Assembly (NCBI GenBank): GCA_035048815.1
Contig: JAUCBN010000024.1
Coordinates: forward strand, 8,740,001-8,804,000
Reading direction: 5' to 3'
DNA: 64,000 bases
Source of the DNA: Abelmoschus esculentus
Taxonomy: Eukaryota > Streptophyta > Magnoliopsida > Malvales > Malvaceae
Notes under the pieces: generated by a model
Told to the model about the DNA's origin: nothing
What the model saw: the letters and a program-made list of their open reading frames with translations, nothing else
The model's database searches: none
In this document: in pieces, positions 35,601-47,296 of the stretch
Numbering within the stretch: position 1 is the first letter of the stretch
Layout of the letters: each line of letters starts with the position of its first letter
Program-made: the position numbers and the translations under genes

Positions 35601-37947
35601 TTCAACGTTTGGTTTCTTTTTGGCCTTAGGTTAAGGTGTCTTTGAATTGCTATTGGGACAAGGCAATCTTAAGTAGGGATATTTAAGTAATATCCCCTTT
35701 TGAGGACAAAGAGAGAGGGAGAAGATTGTTTTTTGTAGAGGAATTAAGAGGTTAAAATTGTCTTGTTTTTTTTCGTCTTTTTCTTCTTCTTTTCCAAACT
35801 CAATCACTCAAGACTAAGGTTAAAGGTACAATCTTTGAGTTTTTGGTTGTGAATCATGTTTATCAACTTGAGAGAAGGTTATAGAGTTGCTTGTGATCTT
35901 TAAAACAAGGTAAAGATATATGAGGTTGATGAGAAAATAGGTGCAAAAGTGTAGGTTGAGGGGATAACAAGAATGAAGATTTTGAGAGCTTCAATCTCAG
36001 TTTTTTAGTGTCTTTAAGTTTTGAGAATCTTCCACAATAGTGTCAAATTATTTTCTTAACCCTTCCTTGTCGAGAAAGAGATTAGAGAACCCGCAAGGAG
36101 CCTTGAGAGTGAGATTTAAGAGAAAGGGGAAACATGGTTTACAATTGGTTTTGCTTAAGGTAGGTACTCTACTAACTTCTTCGCATCACACATCTCATGA
36201 AATTAAGCTTGTTGCATGTATGGTTGATTGGTTGATTGCTTTGGTAGCTTAAGAACTCTTTTAATTATGATTTGGTGATGGTTGTTGAATTACTATAAAA
36301 TGGGTATAAACTCACTAAAAATAAACCCTATAACTTGTAGTAACCAAGTGAGAACCAACCACTTAGGTTGAGCCAGGATATTTGGTGATTTCCTGATCCA
36401 AAATTGTATTTTCGTACAGGATACCGATATGAGATAGGTTCGTATCGATACACTAGAGTAATCTTAGGGGCTTTTTATAAGGGGCATATGGATATAGGAG
36501 CCCGTGTACCGATACCCCTTGCATATTTTAAATTCTAGAGACATTTTTCGGTATCGATACGCAAAGGCGTATCGATACCACTATTACATTGGGTTTAAGA
36601 TACAAGGGCGTATCAGTACACCATATAGGTGTATCTATATGGGTTCGGTTCGATATCGATACAGAGGCTAACCGTATCGATATGGGTAAGTATTCTTGGA
36701 TTGTTAGAAACTATTTAGCTTAGCGTATCGGTACAACTTGGAGGCGTACAGATACTGGGGCGTGTATCATGCCTCAAATAAGTGTATCGGTACTCGTTGG
36801 ATAATCTATCTAAAAATTAGCACTTGAGTTTGAGGGTTCTATAATTCGGGGTAAAGAGCCCTAAGGGTCTCCTAAGGTGTAAAATGAATGTTAAAATTGA
36901 TAACTCAATAAATTAACCTCGATTATGAGATAATTGTCTAACTACTTCATAAATGGTGGGTGAATAAAGGGTGCTAGGAACTTGTAGGTTATTGGTGGAT
37001 TTTATGTTGTGTGGTAAGCTAGGAATCTTGCTATGTGCTGATGGGTTGCCTATTGATACGATATTATGTAGTGAATCTAGATATCCAATATATATATGAT
37101 AATAAGAATAAAGTGTTGTAACACTCGAAGACCATACAGAATAGAGGATCCTGATGCTTAATGGACGCGGGTTTCGTTCGAAGATGCTTAATGGATCATT
37201 TCAAGCATGAATGTAGGATCCTGATGCTTAATAGAAATGAGCCTTGTACCTAGAGTATGAAATCTTGATGCTTAGTGGATGTGGGCTCTATTTATAGTGT
37301 ATGATCCTGATGCTCAGTGGTCGCGATCCCTGCTCATAGTGTAATGTTCCCATGCTTAGTGGTCGCGAGCTACACTACCTATATATTATTATGGAATATG
37401 AGATGTTGTATGAACTTCTCTTGATATGCATATGTTATATGACAAAATATACATGCATGTTATCCTATGGTTAGGTGGTTATGGTAGCGTCACTATTATC
37501 ATGTCCTGACATCATTCTTGTAGCATTACTTTATTTATGATATGTGGGTTGAGTGACGGACTACCCACTAAACTTTCGTAGTTCAGTATTTTGGAATGTG
37601 TTTCTGTATGCAGGTGTCTAGGTGGCAGCGGATTAGAGGAGCACCATTGTGATTAGTTTCAACATCGAATTTGTGTTAATGTATAATTTACTAGAAGTAA
37701 TGTGCCATGTACTTGTAGAACCCTATATGTAATTTTGTAACTATTTTATTTAGGCTTGAGTCGAATGTTTTGAAAGTTGTAATATTTAAAGCTCAATAAT
37801 ACTCTTTTGAAATATTGAGATTTATGTCTTTGAATGAATGGACTTGTAATGGATTTAAATGTGTTAAATGAGCTTGTAAAGTAAAATTTTAAAATACGAA
37901 TTTTTGATCAGAAGACCCGATGTGACATCTGAATCGAAGATGTTACA
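35600..37947 (+). mobile_element. LTR-like segment (probable solo LTR)
   Basis: The right end GATGTTACA (37941-37947) and internal 'gagtgacggactacccacta...ctttcgtagttcag' (near 37550) resemble the 3' part of Tekay-type LTRs in plus orientation. The segment carries clustered GTATCGATAC palindromes (36420-36790) and a tandem array (37146-37375). The left border and a TSD could not be fixed. A 70-codon frame at 36040 has no known motif. Confidence 0.5.
37146..37375. repeat. Tandem repeat of about 45-58 bp
   Basis: Five or six imperfect copies built on CCTGATGCTTAGTGGnCGCG, for example near 37149, 37208, 37264, 37306 and 37350. It lies inside the LTR-like segment. Confidence 0.7.
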
Positions 37948-38076
37948 TATTAATAATGTTACTCAAAAAATAATAACAATACATAAAATAATTAAAAATA
38001 ATACGTAAAATTCAACAAAATATAAATATCATATTAAATATTTTATTGAAACACAAATTCTATATAGATAGGCCAG

Positions 38077-38651
38077 TAGGGTGTGCAAAAAAACCGGTAA
38101 ACCGAAACCGATTTTAAAACCCGAAAAAATGAACCGAAAAATGGTTAACCAAACCGAAAAATTTGATTTAGGGTCGGGTTTTTATTTTTTTAATAAAATC
38201 CGGTTCGGTTACGGTTTACGGTTTTAAAAAAAACCGGTTAACCGAACCGACCGGTCATATAATATATATTATTATATTACATATTATTTTAATATTTTAT
38301 ATTAAAAATTATATTTTAATTTATTTTATAATTTAAAAAAAGTAAAATTGTAATTTCATTTTATAAAATTTAAGTGTTTAACTTGCTAATATTAAAAATA
38401 TATACTAATATCATGTGTTATTTTTTAAAATTATTTATTTTTTTCTAATTTGTAATTAAAATATATTGTTAATAAATAAAATAAAAAAACCGTTACCCGA
38501 ACCGGTCCGAACCGAAGTTTTCGGTTAACCGGATAAATGGTTAACCGGTTGAATGGTTACGGTTTAGGGTCAAAAATTGGATGACCCGAATTTACCGGTT
38601 AACCGAAATAATTTATTAATGGTTAACCGAACCCGATTTTGCACACCCCTA
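38077..38651. mobile_element. hAT MITE, 575 bp
   Basis: Terminal repeats TAGGGTGTGCAAAA and TTTTGCACACCCCTA (one G fewer at the left) with exact 8-bp duplication TAGGCCAG (38069-38076 and 38652-38659). Subterminal regions are rich in AACCGAACCG / CGGTTAACCG units. The centre is AT-rich and non-coding. Confidence 0.92.
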
Positions 38652-38789
38652 TAGGCCAGAGGGTAATGAATCAATGATCAAGCAAACCCTAACAATAAAA
38701 ACATAACCCGCTTAACATTTTCCCTGAGGGCAGGTAGAGAGAGTAAAAATCTTCTACTCTTTATCATATCTCCTTTTATGTTTCTTGTT

Positions 38790-39000
38790 AAAAATTTTTA
38801 AAAAATTAAAATTTAAACCATAATCCTTAATTTTTATATCATAAACCTTAAACACTACATCCTAAAAAATATACTTTACTCATAGTTCTCTAAACCCTAA
38901 CCATAACTCCCAACTTTCAAACTTAAAACTTACCTCCTAAATCCTCTAATTTAAAATGTAAGTATAGGAGGCATGAAAAAAATACATACGATTTACACCA
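38790..39000. repeat. Partial copy of the 2510-2880 repeat family
   Basis: Shares the order 'ttttaaacc..aatcctta', 'aaaccttaaacactacatcc', 'ctctaaaccctaacca', 'ctctaattta' and 'ggcatgaaaaa' with 2720-2880, so it is a one-armed copy of that foldback. Confidence 0.5.
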
Positions 39001-39883
39001 AGCAGAGATCTCAGGGCATCACTAGCAGTAGATGCTCTCGTGCTTCGTGCACCTCAAACCCTACCTCCTTGTCCTACCGCCATTGATACGCTATCTGAAG
39101 TCTCTGGTTCCATGTAGGCAGCAAGGTGAGCACAGTATGCAGGGGGAACTGCATGTTTATCAATCAACTATGTTGTTAATCGCAATAAAAGAAGAAAAAT
39201 GAGGGTATGGTGGGGTGGGGTTGCAGGTTGAAACCAGTTCACAGGACCCAAAATTTGTATGTTGAAGAAGATAAACAAGTACAGAGAACTTACCGATGGA
39301 CACAGATCCCTGATCTGATACGGTTATATGGAAAGAACTTACGTATAGCAAAAGTTGTTTGTAAGATCCCTGATCTGATACTGAAGGACATCAATTAGAT
39401 CTAGCATGATGAGACATTAGATCCCTGATCCGATACGTTTTTACGGAAAGAACTTACGTATAGAAAAGGTTGTTTGTAAGAGACTGCAAGGCATCAGCTG
39501 TAAATTTGTTTTCATCCCATAGCACTTGATAATGAGCTGGACGGCTTGTACCCTGTTCACCGAGATTGATAAAACATTAGAAACACAAACATCAACCTCA
39601 CAATCTACCGAATAATCAAAACAGAACCAAAGAAAAACATTCGAACATAGGAAGAACCGATGAAGTAGTAAATAGTATGGCCTGAATCCCAGCATGACTG
39701 CATAAGTAAAAGTCAAACTCTGTGGGGTGACAGATTTTGTAGTCCACCGTTGTGCCTGCAGCATTGCGATCATGATGGTTGTTGGCAAACAACCTTGTAT
39801 GATGTCGCTTTTGTACCACAACAAAAGTAACAGGAGGCTGGTAGTTCGGCTCCAAAGAAGCACATGCCTGAGGTTAAAGAGTA

Positions 39884-40898
39884 GGATTAACTAAGAAATA
39901 AGTGACTAAATTATACATTTTTTTGAAATATGTGTTTAATGTTTTTTGATTAAAATAAGTACTTAAATTATATATATTTTTTAAAATAGGTGTCTAATGT
40001 TTTTTTGGTTGAAATATGCACCTAAAGTTTCATTCCGTTAGTGTTTTAAGGTAACACCGTTAAAAAAATTATTTAATTTATAAATAGGTGCTCAAATTAT
40101 TAAATAAGTATTAAATAACTTATTTTTATATTAAATGAATTTTAAAAATAATATTATAATAAAAAACATGTTTTATCTATTTTTTTCATCTAATCGTATA
40201 TTAACTTTTCCTTGAATCGTTAAATTATATAGTTTTGCCCTTCATTCATGTCCATGACTTACGGTATAGTTTCATTCATGTCCATGACGGGTTTTGCCCT
40301 TTCGAAATAAAATCGTATACACCGTAAGGAATTGAGTTCTTGCTTAAAGCTTGGACATGGGTAGAAAATAGAAATGATTTTAAAAGAGTGGAAAATGAAA
40401 AGATCCCATTCACAATTAACAATAAAACTACGAATTAAGCTTGCCCATACCTTGAAATTAAGCAGAATCGAAGAGAAAGAACTGAGCTTGAAATTAGCAG
40501 CGCAGGAAGGACAAAAAAGGACGGGGTTTGCCCTGTAAGTTAAAATAAAACAAATTTATTTTTTTTAATAAAATGTAATTTAAATTAATAGAATTGAATT
40601 TACTTTGAACATAATAATTATATTTTTTTAATTATATTTTTTTATTATATAGTTTGAGCACTTATTTCAACCAAAAAAACTATTAGGTACTTATATTAAA
40701 AGAATATATATAGTTTAGGTGTTTATTTATAGATTAAACAATTTTATAACGGTGTTCCCTTAAAACACTAACGAAATGAAACTTTAGGCCCATATTTCAG
40801 CCAAACATATATTAGACACCTATTTCAGAAAAAATATATAATTCAAGTACTTATTTTAAAAAGATGTATAGTTTATACACTTATTTCTTAGTTAAACC
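39884..40898. mobile_element. MULE-type MITE, 1015 bp, in AGO1 intron
   Basis: Ends GGATTAACTAAGAAATAAGTG and the complement of GGTTTAACTAAGAAATAAGTG, flanked by exact 9-bp TAAAGAGTA (39875-39883 and 40899-40907). Long arms pair with imperfections over about 200 bp, including GTTAGTGTTTTAAG...AACACCGTTA near 40045 and its complement near 40750. No transposase. It sits in the intron just before the exon for NYQPPVTFVV. Confidence 0.93.
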
Positions 40899-42573
40899 TA
40901 AAGAGTAAATGAAAATCTGAAAACTGTGCGAGAGATTTGATGCTACAAAGAAGCCTCACCTTACGAATAACATCCAGTTCATACAACAATACTTGATAAA
41001 ACTGGCCTTCACTAAAACTAGAAGGGGAGAAGAAAACAGACAACAGTTTGATCATGCCTGTAGAATATGATCACCCAGCATCACCATGAAAACAAAGTTT
41101 TCACACAAGCTACAATTGAAACCTACCCAAGGCAAAATGGAATTCGAACTAGAGGCAAATGGAACATACTTAATCATGCTGCCAGAAACAGTACCCCTTA
41201 CTGGATCCTGACACGTCTTGAATAAATCTTGAGTGAGCTCCTGGCGATGAGTTTGAGCACAAATCGGACCAGCATACTTTGTAATCTCTGGCCAATCTTG
41301 GGAAGCAACAACCTGAGCAATAGGACTTGAATATTCGCCAGGATGAGTATGAGTATCATCAGCACCAAAAATTATAGTAGGCCGGTCACTAACATCAGAC
41401 CAGCAATTCGTCGTGATATCGCATCAATAAGAAGTGTATTTCTTCCTCCAACCTTGACATTAATCAAATATTGTTTGCTCATTTTAAATACATGTTTAGT
41501 CAAGCAGCATTGAGAAACAATTCCGAGATCTGTCTTGCAAATCCTCTTCTAGTCACCTGCAAGGACGCTGATACTATCTTTCATTGTAGACCCGGATACT
41601 ATCTTTCTCTCTTTCCTAAGGACGCTGGCAGGTGACCCTCAGTAAAGGAGTAATCTGTTTCTCATTTAATCTCTTGGAGTACCTTTGACCCTCAACAATC
41701 TTGCATACCTACATGAATCACGACACACACATTAGCATGAATCAACATGATTTCCTCCATTGGCAAATAATTTGCTCTTTGCTGGTTTCCAACTTGTAGA
41801 CATGACCATTGGATGCATTAGATGATGAAATCATAAGTTTCGTACAAGTACTCCACAACAGATTTTATCGTACCTCTTTCATCAACAGGAAAACTATAAA
41901 ACAATAAAGTTTGTTACAAAAGTTTCATGGCATGCACATCAAGATGTATCAAGGAGATCTCACCGATCATGAGCATTAAAAATTTTAGACCAAGATCATA
42001 GATATTTAATTTTAATATCATTTATGACTCACTGCTTGTGATGTTAAACCAGATATGCGATATTTTCTTCACCTGTTTCCACAGTACGTAACTTCCCCCC
42101 TAACTCCTCTAACTATTTATTTAAAAGCAAATACAATACAGACTAAAATCAACATTCTAGGAAGACAAACACACTAGTTAAGCCAAGATAGAAACGCAAT
42201 AGCTAAACGAGTAGAAAGAGAACACTTATTGCCAAAACTGTTAATGCTGAGACAAGCAATTGTGCTCAGTTCCTAAAAATAAATGTCATGAAATTAACTG
42301 ATTTTATCAATAAAAAGAATAAACCGCAAGGATGACAAACTGCTTGTTAACCATAATTTACAATCAAACACAACATAAAGAAATCTTAACCTTCACACGA
42401 TCAGCATCAGATAGCGGTCTAGAAGAAACATCTCAATGTAGCAATTGTGCCACAAAATCAATTACTGGCAGTGGCTCAACGAAAACAGTTGAAGACATAT
42501 CTGTCCAAGAGATTATTGTTAGACTAAGACAATGTTCAATTAACAGACAGATCAAATGCAAGCACAACCTAAC

Positions 42574-44568
42574 TGTAACCCCTAAAATTAACCTAATTTC
42601 TTAGATTACAAGTTAGGGTTTACAAACAGAAAACTTGTTTGGCAAGTTAGGGTTTTACCAAAAATAAAATAAAATATTCGGATAAATTGTTGAATAATTG
42701 ATAAATTAAAATAATAATAAAATTAAACATTTAAATAATAAAGTTCAACCCATAAATTTATAAACAGTAAATGTCGCAAAAACCGATAAACATTTAATTA
42801 AAAAAATATTGTTCAAATATTATAAATAATCCAGAATCCGAAACTGAATACATACTATAAATCAGAATATGAATTAGGAACCTCCAAGTACCGTACCAAG
42901 CCTAGGTCTGAGATCTGAAACAAGAACCTGAAAAGGTGTAAGCTGGGGAGCCTAGTGTGTCTCTAGAACAGATAACGGAATAACAGAACAGATTATGCAG
43001 AATAGATAGAGTATGCATGATATGCACCCATCTCCGAACACCACAGAAGAGTTGGTCCCCAGACCACTCTAACACCATCACACCAACAGAAGTGGTATCT
43101 CGACCCGAAGGTGGAGCCACTGAACAGAAGTGATAAATCACTAACTTTCCCATACACAGATAACATCCCAGATGCCATGATATATATGCAGATACAGAAT
43201 CAGAATGCATGCCTTAAGTCTAACAGGAGGCAAGCATGACAGATAACAGAATCAGAAATGTTATAACAGAATGATGCATGATCATACGGTTAACAGAATC
43301 GAATAAACTGATCAACAGAATTTACAGGATGAACGGGAGAGAACACACCTGTATCAGAAGACTCAACGATGACCCTGACGTCTACTAGACTCGGCTCTAC
43401 CACCAGGCTGAGTAGGAGTAGAGTCTACAATTAACAGAGTTACGTTAGACATCCTACTATGCCACAATACCGAAAAATAAACTAAACAAAATTAATTCGA
43501 TACTCACGTGAAGGTCCCGAATGTGGATGTATCGGACCTCGTACAGGAGGAGGAGGTAACTGCTCGGGGTCGGAATCCTCGTCACCTGAAGTAAACAGAA
43601 ACTTGTTCAGAAACTTTTACAGATAATTTCCAGATAACGTATCGAACATAAAACCCCCAAAAATAATACTTTGGGTTCGAATTTCAAAAAATGGACAGCG
43701 CCATTGAATTCAGGACGTCGAAAAACATAAAGTGAGCCCGAGTCAAAAAAAGTCAACTGCTGACGTCAGCACTGGTCAACGCTGACATCAACAGTGACGT
43801 CATCAGTCAACGCTAACGTCAGCAGTTGACGTCAGCAGTGACGTCAGCAGATGACGTCAGCAGTAACGTTAACAGTGACGTCAGCGATGACGTCATCCGG
43901 GTCGGGTTCGGGTCGGAGATTGGGTCGGGCAGGTTCGGTTTGGGCCGGTTTTCTCTTGGTGTTTGTTTCCCAGGAAAATCTAGAATTTCCAGATTTTCTG
44001 GGAAAATCTGGGAAAAATCCCAGATTTTCTCGGCTAACAAACAGGGTTTAAACGCACAAAATCCCCCCTTTGGCTCGATTTGAACCTATATTCGATTCAA
44101 AACTATCCTAAACTCATCCTTAATCGATTCAACACCAAAACAACATCAACACACCTCAACTTCGAATCAAAATAGTAAGGAGAAAGGTTCAAAACTTACC
44201 GAACCAATCTTTGAAATAATGCACCAGGAGAGAGAGAGCACAATCTTTACAACGACAAATAGGGTTGAAACGGAATTAACAGGGATTTAAATACCAATCT
44301 GACATTAAAGGAGGAATTTAAATCCCCCCATTATCACCCGCTTTCGGTTATAGAAGGAGGAAGGGGAAAACATTTCAGACAAAGAAAAGGAAAAATTACA
44401 CCACAAGGGCTTGGGATTTTTAAATTTTTACACTTAGACCCTCAAGGTTCCAGAATTTTTCAATTAAGTCATTAATTTCAGAAATATTAATCCCAAAATT
44501 TTTAGGATTTCAGTTAGGGATTTTGACTTCGATTTGGGAAATTTTGACTCTAATTTTGGGTTGTTACA
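42574..44568 (-). mobile_element. Solo LTR, 2 kb, in AGO1 intron
   Basis: Starts TGTAACCCC and ends GGGTTGTTACA on the plus strand, flanked by an exact 5-bp duplication CTAAC (42569-42573 and 44569-44573), with no internal retroelement sequence, so it is a solo LTR left by recombination. Internal cues (minus strand 'ttcaggttcttgtttcag') suggest minus orientation. The ends resemble Tekay-type gypsy LTRs. Reading frames inside are incidental. It contains the TGACGTCA cluster. Confidence 0.9.
43760..43896. repeat. TGACGTCA octamer cluster in the solo LTR
   Basis: Seven exact TGACGTCA palindromes, mostly in TGACGTCAGCAG units, with degenerate copies in between. TGACG-type sites are bound by TGA-class bZIP factors (as-1-like elements). 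Position within the upstream half of the LTR in the minus orientation agrees with a U3 enhancer; that use is inference. Confidence 0.8.
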
Positions 44569-45046
44569 CTAACATATGAACCACCCAGGCATGAGAAATA
44601 GACCAAAACAAGAAAAATGATAGACTTAAAAACTAATACCAATATTCAATGATAGCCCATCTGTGTAGGACGAATGCTTTGATAGAAACTACGTCAACTT
44701 TCGATTGTCTCGCCCAAAGACTGCCTTCTCCCTAGGTCAGGGGAGTAAAACGAGCAGACAACAGGATAGTACCTATAATCAATTACCATTAGTCTCTTAC
44801 CGTCTCATATATCGAATTTGGAAGTAGATGCATAGTGATAAATACATATGAATGAGAGTAACCAAATAGAATGACCTAGAAGTAGGTAATTCACGAAGCA
44901 CAATGTCGAGAACCTGGATAGCTTCTTGAGGTGCATCAGCTTGTTTCCCTTGTAGAATGAGTCCAAGATGGTGGAGATCAGCTCGTGCAACCTGTTTGAT
45001 CACAACTTCAAAATTACACTCTTTTCTGCATTTGATATGAAAGATA

Positions 45047-45210
45047 CAAAATAATTTATAAGGAATATCAAAGTCATGAAAGATACAGTAAGATATGAAA
45101 AAAACAGAAATATAAAATTAAAGCCCCATTTGATTTTTGAACTTAAAATTTTTATATTTTTTGTTGCTCCAAAATAATTTATAAGGAATATCAAAGTCAT
45201 GAAAGATACA
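45047..45210. repeat. Duplicated 38-bp block in an AGO1 intron
   Basis: AAAATAATTTATAAGGAATA followed by 'tcaaagtcatgaaagata' occurs at about 45049-45086 and again at about 45172-45209. Confidence 0.8.
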
Positions 45211-45823
45211 AAACTTTCATCCATTTTTTAAAATTTTTAGCACAAAAAAAATAAAAAATAAAAAACATAAGTTACACAACATATTGAAAAGACAAAGACA
45301 AGCAACAATCTTTTCATTCTTGACCATCATCATCATCAAGAAGAGAGATCTTAAACTCATTCGACATAAAAGTGAGATCCCCGACAGTATAAAGGCTCTT
45401 TCGGCCATCATAAGCAGGAAAATATTTTTTAAGATATGATTCTTTATATAATTTCATCAGCTACTCCATTATCGTCCGATTCAGTCCTCGTGATGCACCT
45501 CCGGTGTTCTGTTAACCTATTTTCATTGAAAATAACAATAAAAATGAAAAATAAAAGCTAAAACCATTAGATAAAAAAGAAATCACATCATACTGGTGCA
45601 AATCTTTATCTGGCAGTTCCGTAAAAAATGATTAGCCTTGACTATACACTTTGTTCTAGTGGAACCCTTTCCAGGCTTAAGAGGAAACCTCACTGATTTG
45701 CTTGAGGCAGGGACCGGTTGAATTGTTTGACTAACTTCTTTAGGGATAGAATGTTGTTGCTGCTGTGTTGATGGTGCATGATCAGGTGGTCCGGACCATA
45801 AACCTGCCTAAAATGAAGCAAAC

Positions 45824-45844
45824 TTACTTGGTGCAGCTCGAGAA
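45824..45844 (-). promoter_or_regulatory. miR168 target-like site in AGO1 pseudogene
   Basis: Minus strand TTCTCGAGCTGCACCAAGT plus AA. From memory, the AGO1 target of miR168 is TTCCCGAGCTGCATCAAGC plus TA; this differs at four positions. Against miR168 it has two G:U pairs (site positions 4 and 19) and two mismatches (8 and 20), while positions 9-18 pair perfectly, spanning the cleavage point. It lies at the expected place, ahead of the SKSVRFPLKPG segment. Confidence 0.75.
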
Positions 45845-45865
45845 TAAGTGGTTAGAAAGGGATAA

Positions 45866-46195
45866 TTGTAATCACTTATTTTTAATTCCACATTAATTTT
45901 TAATCTTGAATTTCAATCGTAGTTAAATAAAGCTCTAGGTTGTACATTATATTATGTATTCATTACTATGTTTGTGAAATATATGTCAAGATATTATTGA
46001 GTGTATATAGTATGTGTTAAATGTTATGATTGCATGTGTATGGCATTTATTTTATTCTTGTTACGCATGAGTGTTTTTTTTAATATATGTGTATGTGTTA
46101 TTGTTACATGTTATATTATATTAAGTCATGTTTGCTATTAGATGTGAAATGTTATTGTGGTGTGTATTATTATTACGTGTTTTATTATTATTATT
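45866..46195. other. AT-rich spacer, no gene
   Basis: Low-complexity ATTATT-rich sequence between the AGO1 relic and the Copia element. The AGO1 N-terminal Gly/Gln-rich exon is not found here. Confidence 0.5.
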
Positions 46196-46396
46196 TATTG
46201 TGAATAAAATAAAGAAAAAGAATAGATGAATAAAGATGAGAGAAAATAGAGATTTTATTGTATTCTCAAAGGTGAGTTGTGTACAAAACTTTTTTTAAAA
46301 GTTTATATTTATAGGCATAAGATGGAAACCCTAATTCCAATGGGTATTAAACCCTAATTATAAAGCCCATTAAGCCTTCCTCTAATACATGAATAT

Positions 46397-47296
46397 TCAC
46401 CATAAATAAAATCCGACATATATTCCCAACCTCCTTTGAGGACTCATCTTTGTGCGTTGTGGTGGAGCAATCGAAACATAAACCATACACCCAAAAATTC
46501 TAAGATGGGAAATATTTGGTTCCTGACCAAAAACCATTTGTAATGGAAAGAAATTATGATAATTTATTGACCTGATGCGAATCAGTGATGCTGCGTGTAA
46601 AATTACATGTCCCCAAGCAGAAATTGGTAGTTTAGACTTCATCAATAATGGTCTTGCAATTAATTGAAGTCGTTTGATAAATGATTCTGTAAGACCATTT
46701 TGTGTATGAACATGAGCTACAGGATATTCAACACTAATTTCAATCAACATGCAAAAATCATCAAAAGCCTTAGAAGTAAATTCACCAGCATTATCAAGAT
46801 GAATTGTCTTTATGGGAGAATCTGGAATATGTGCTCGTAGTTTTATTAATTGAGCAAGTAACCTCGCAAATGCCAAGTTATGGGTCGATAACAAGGATAC
46901 ATTTGACCATCTAGTTGATGCATCAATTAAAATCATAAAATATCTAAATGGTCCACAAGAAGGGTGTATGGGCCCACATATATCTTCATGTATTCATTCT
47001 AGAAAGTTAATAGATTCATAATCTATTTTAGCTGATGATGGTCAAATAATTAATTTGCCTTGAGAGCAAGCATCACATAAAAGGGCATTACTTTGAAGAA
47101 TCTCTTGGTTCTTCAATGAGTGATCATATGAATTCTCAATAATTCTTCGCATCATAGTCGATCCGGGATGACCTAACTGGTCGTTCCAAATAATAAAGTT
47201 ATCAGTAACCTTATAGTTTACAATAGCATGTACTTCAATTGCACTAATTCTTGTATAGTACAATCCATATGACAGTGCATGTAATTTTTCTAGCAC
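46397..47296 (-). pseudogene. Copia integrase
   Basis: 47296-47042 is the zinc-binding pre-integrase region (NDQLGHPGSTMMRRIIENS, then LLCDACSQGK); the usual first His of HHCC is Asn. 46936-46397 is the core: Asp in LIDASTRWSNVS, Asp in IKTIHLDNAGEFTS, Glu in QNGLTESFIKRLQ, so the D-D-E triad is readable, followed by HLRIFGCMVYVSIAPPQRTK. The frame is broken between the two parts and stops just before the polypurine tract. Confidence 0.88.

Larger units (their letters stand above)
39020..45865 (-). pseudogene. AGO1: AGO1 pseudogene with retained introns
   Basis: ARGONAUTE1 loads small RNAs and slices targets; this copy is dead. Coding traces on the minus strand in AGO1 order: 45865-45585 (SSKSVRFPLKPGKGST), 45512-45320 (FPAYDGRKSLYTVG), 45035-44885 (VARADLHHLGLILQGKQADA), 44765-44640 (SFYSPDLGRRQS, FYQSIRPTQMG), 42510-42395 (EPLPVIDFVAQLL), 42105-42050 (KYRISGLTSQA), 41890-41770 (FPVDERGTIKSVVEY), 41720-41600 (PAZ end, VEGQRYSKRLNEKQIT), 41560-41200 (PIWI: KVGGRNT, IIFGADDTHTHPGEY, VVASQDWPEITKYAG), 41020-40950 (SEGQFYQVLLYELDVIRK), 39872-39690 (NYQPPVTFVVVQKRHHTRLF, FDFYLCSHAGIQ), 39547-39471 (TSRPAHYQVLWDENKFTAD), 39160-39025 (VPPAYCAHLAA, MEPETSDS). 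Stops, frameshifts and loss of the MID region (about 180 residues, near 41585) disable it. Introns show a DNA-level duplication. Splicing-compatible GT-AG borders remain at several exons. Confidence 0.92.

Noticed and set aside
42902..44083. Frames inside the 2-kb solo LTR on both strands
   Set aside because: Contained in an LTR with a clear TSD; no known motif; the Asp/Val/Ser-rich ones are translations of the TGACGTCA repeats.
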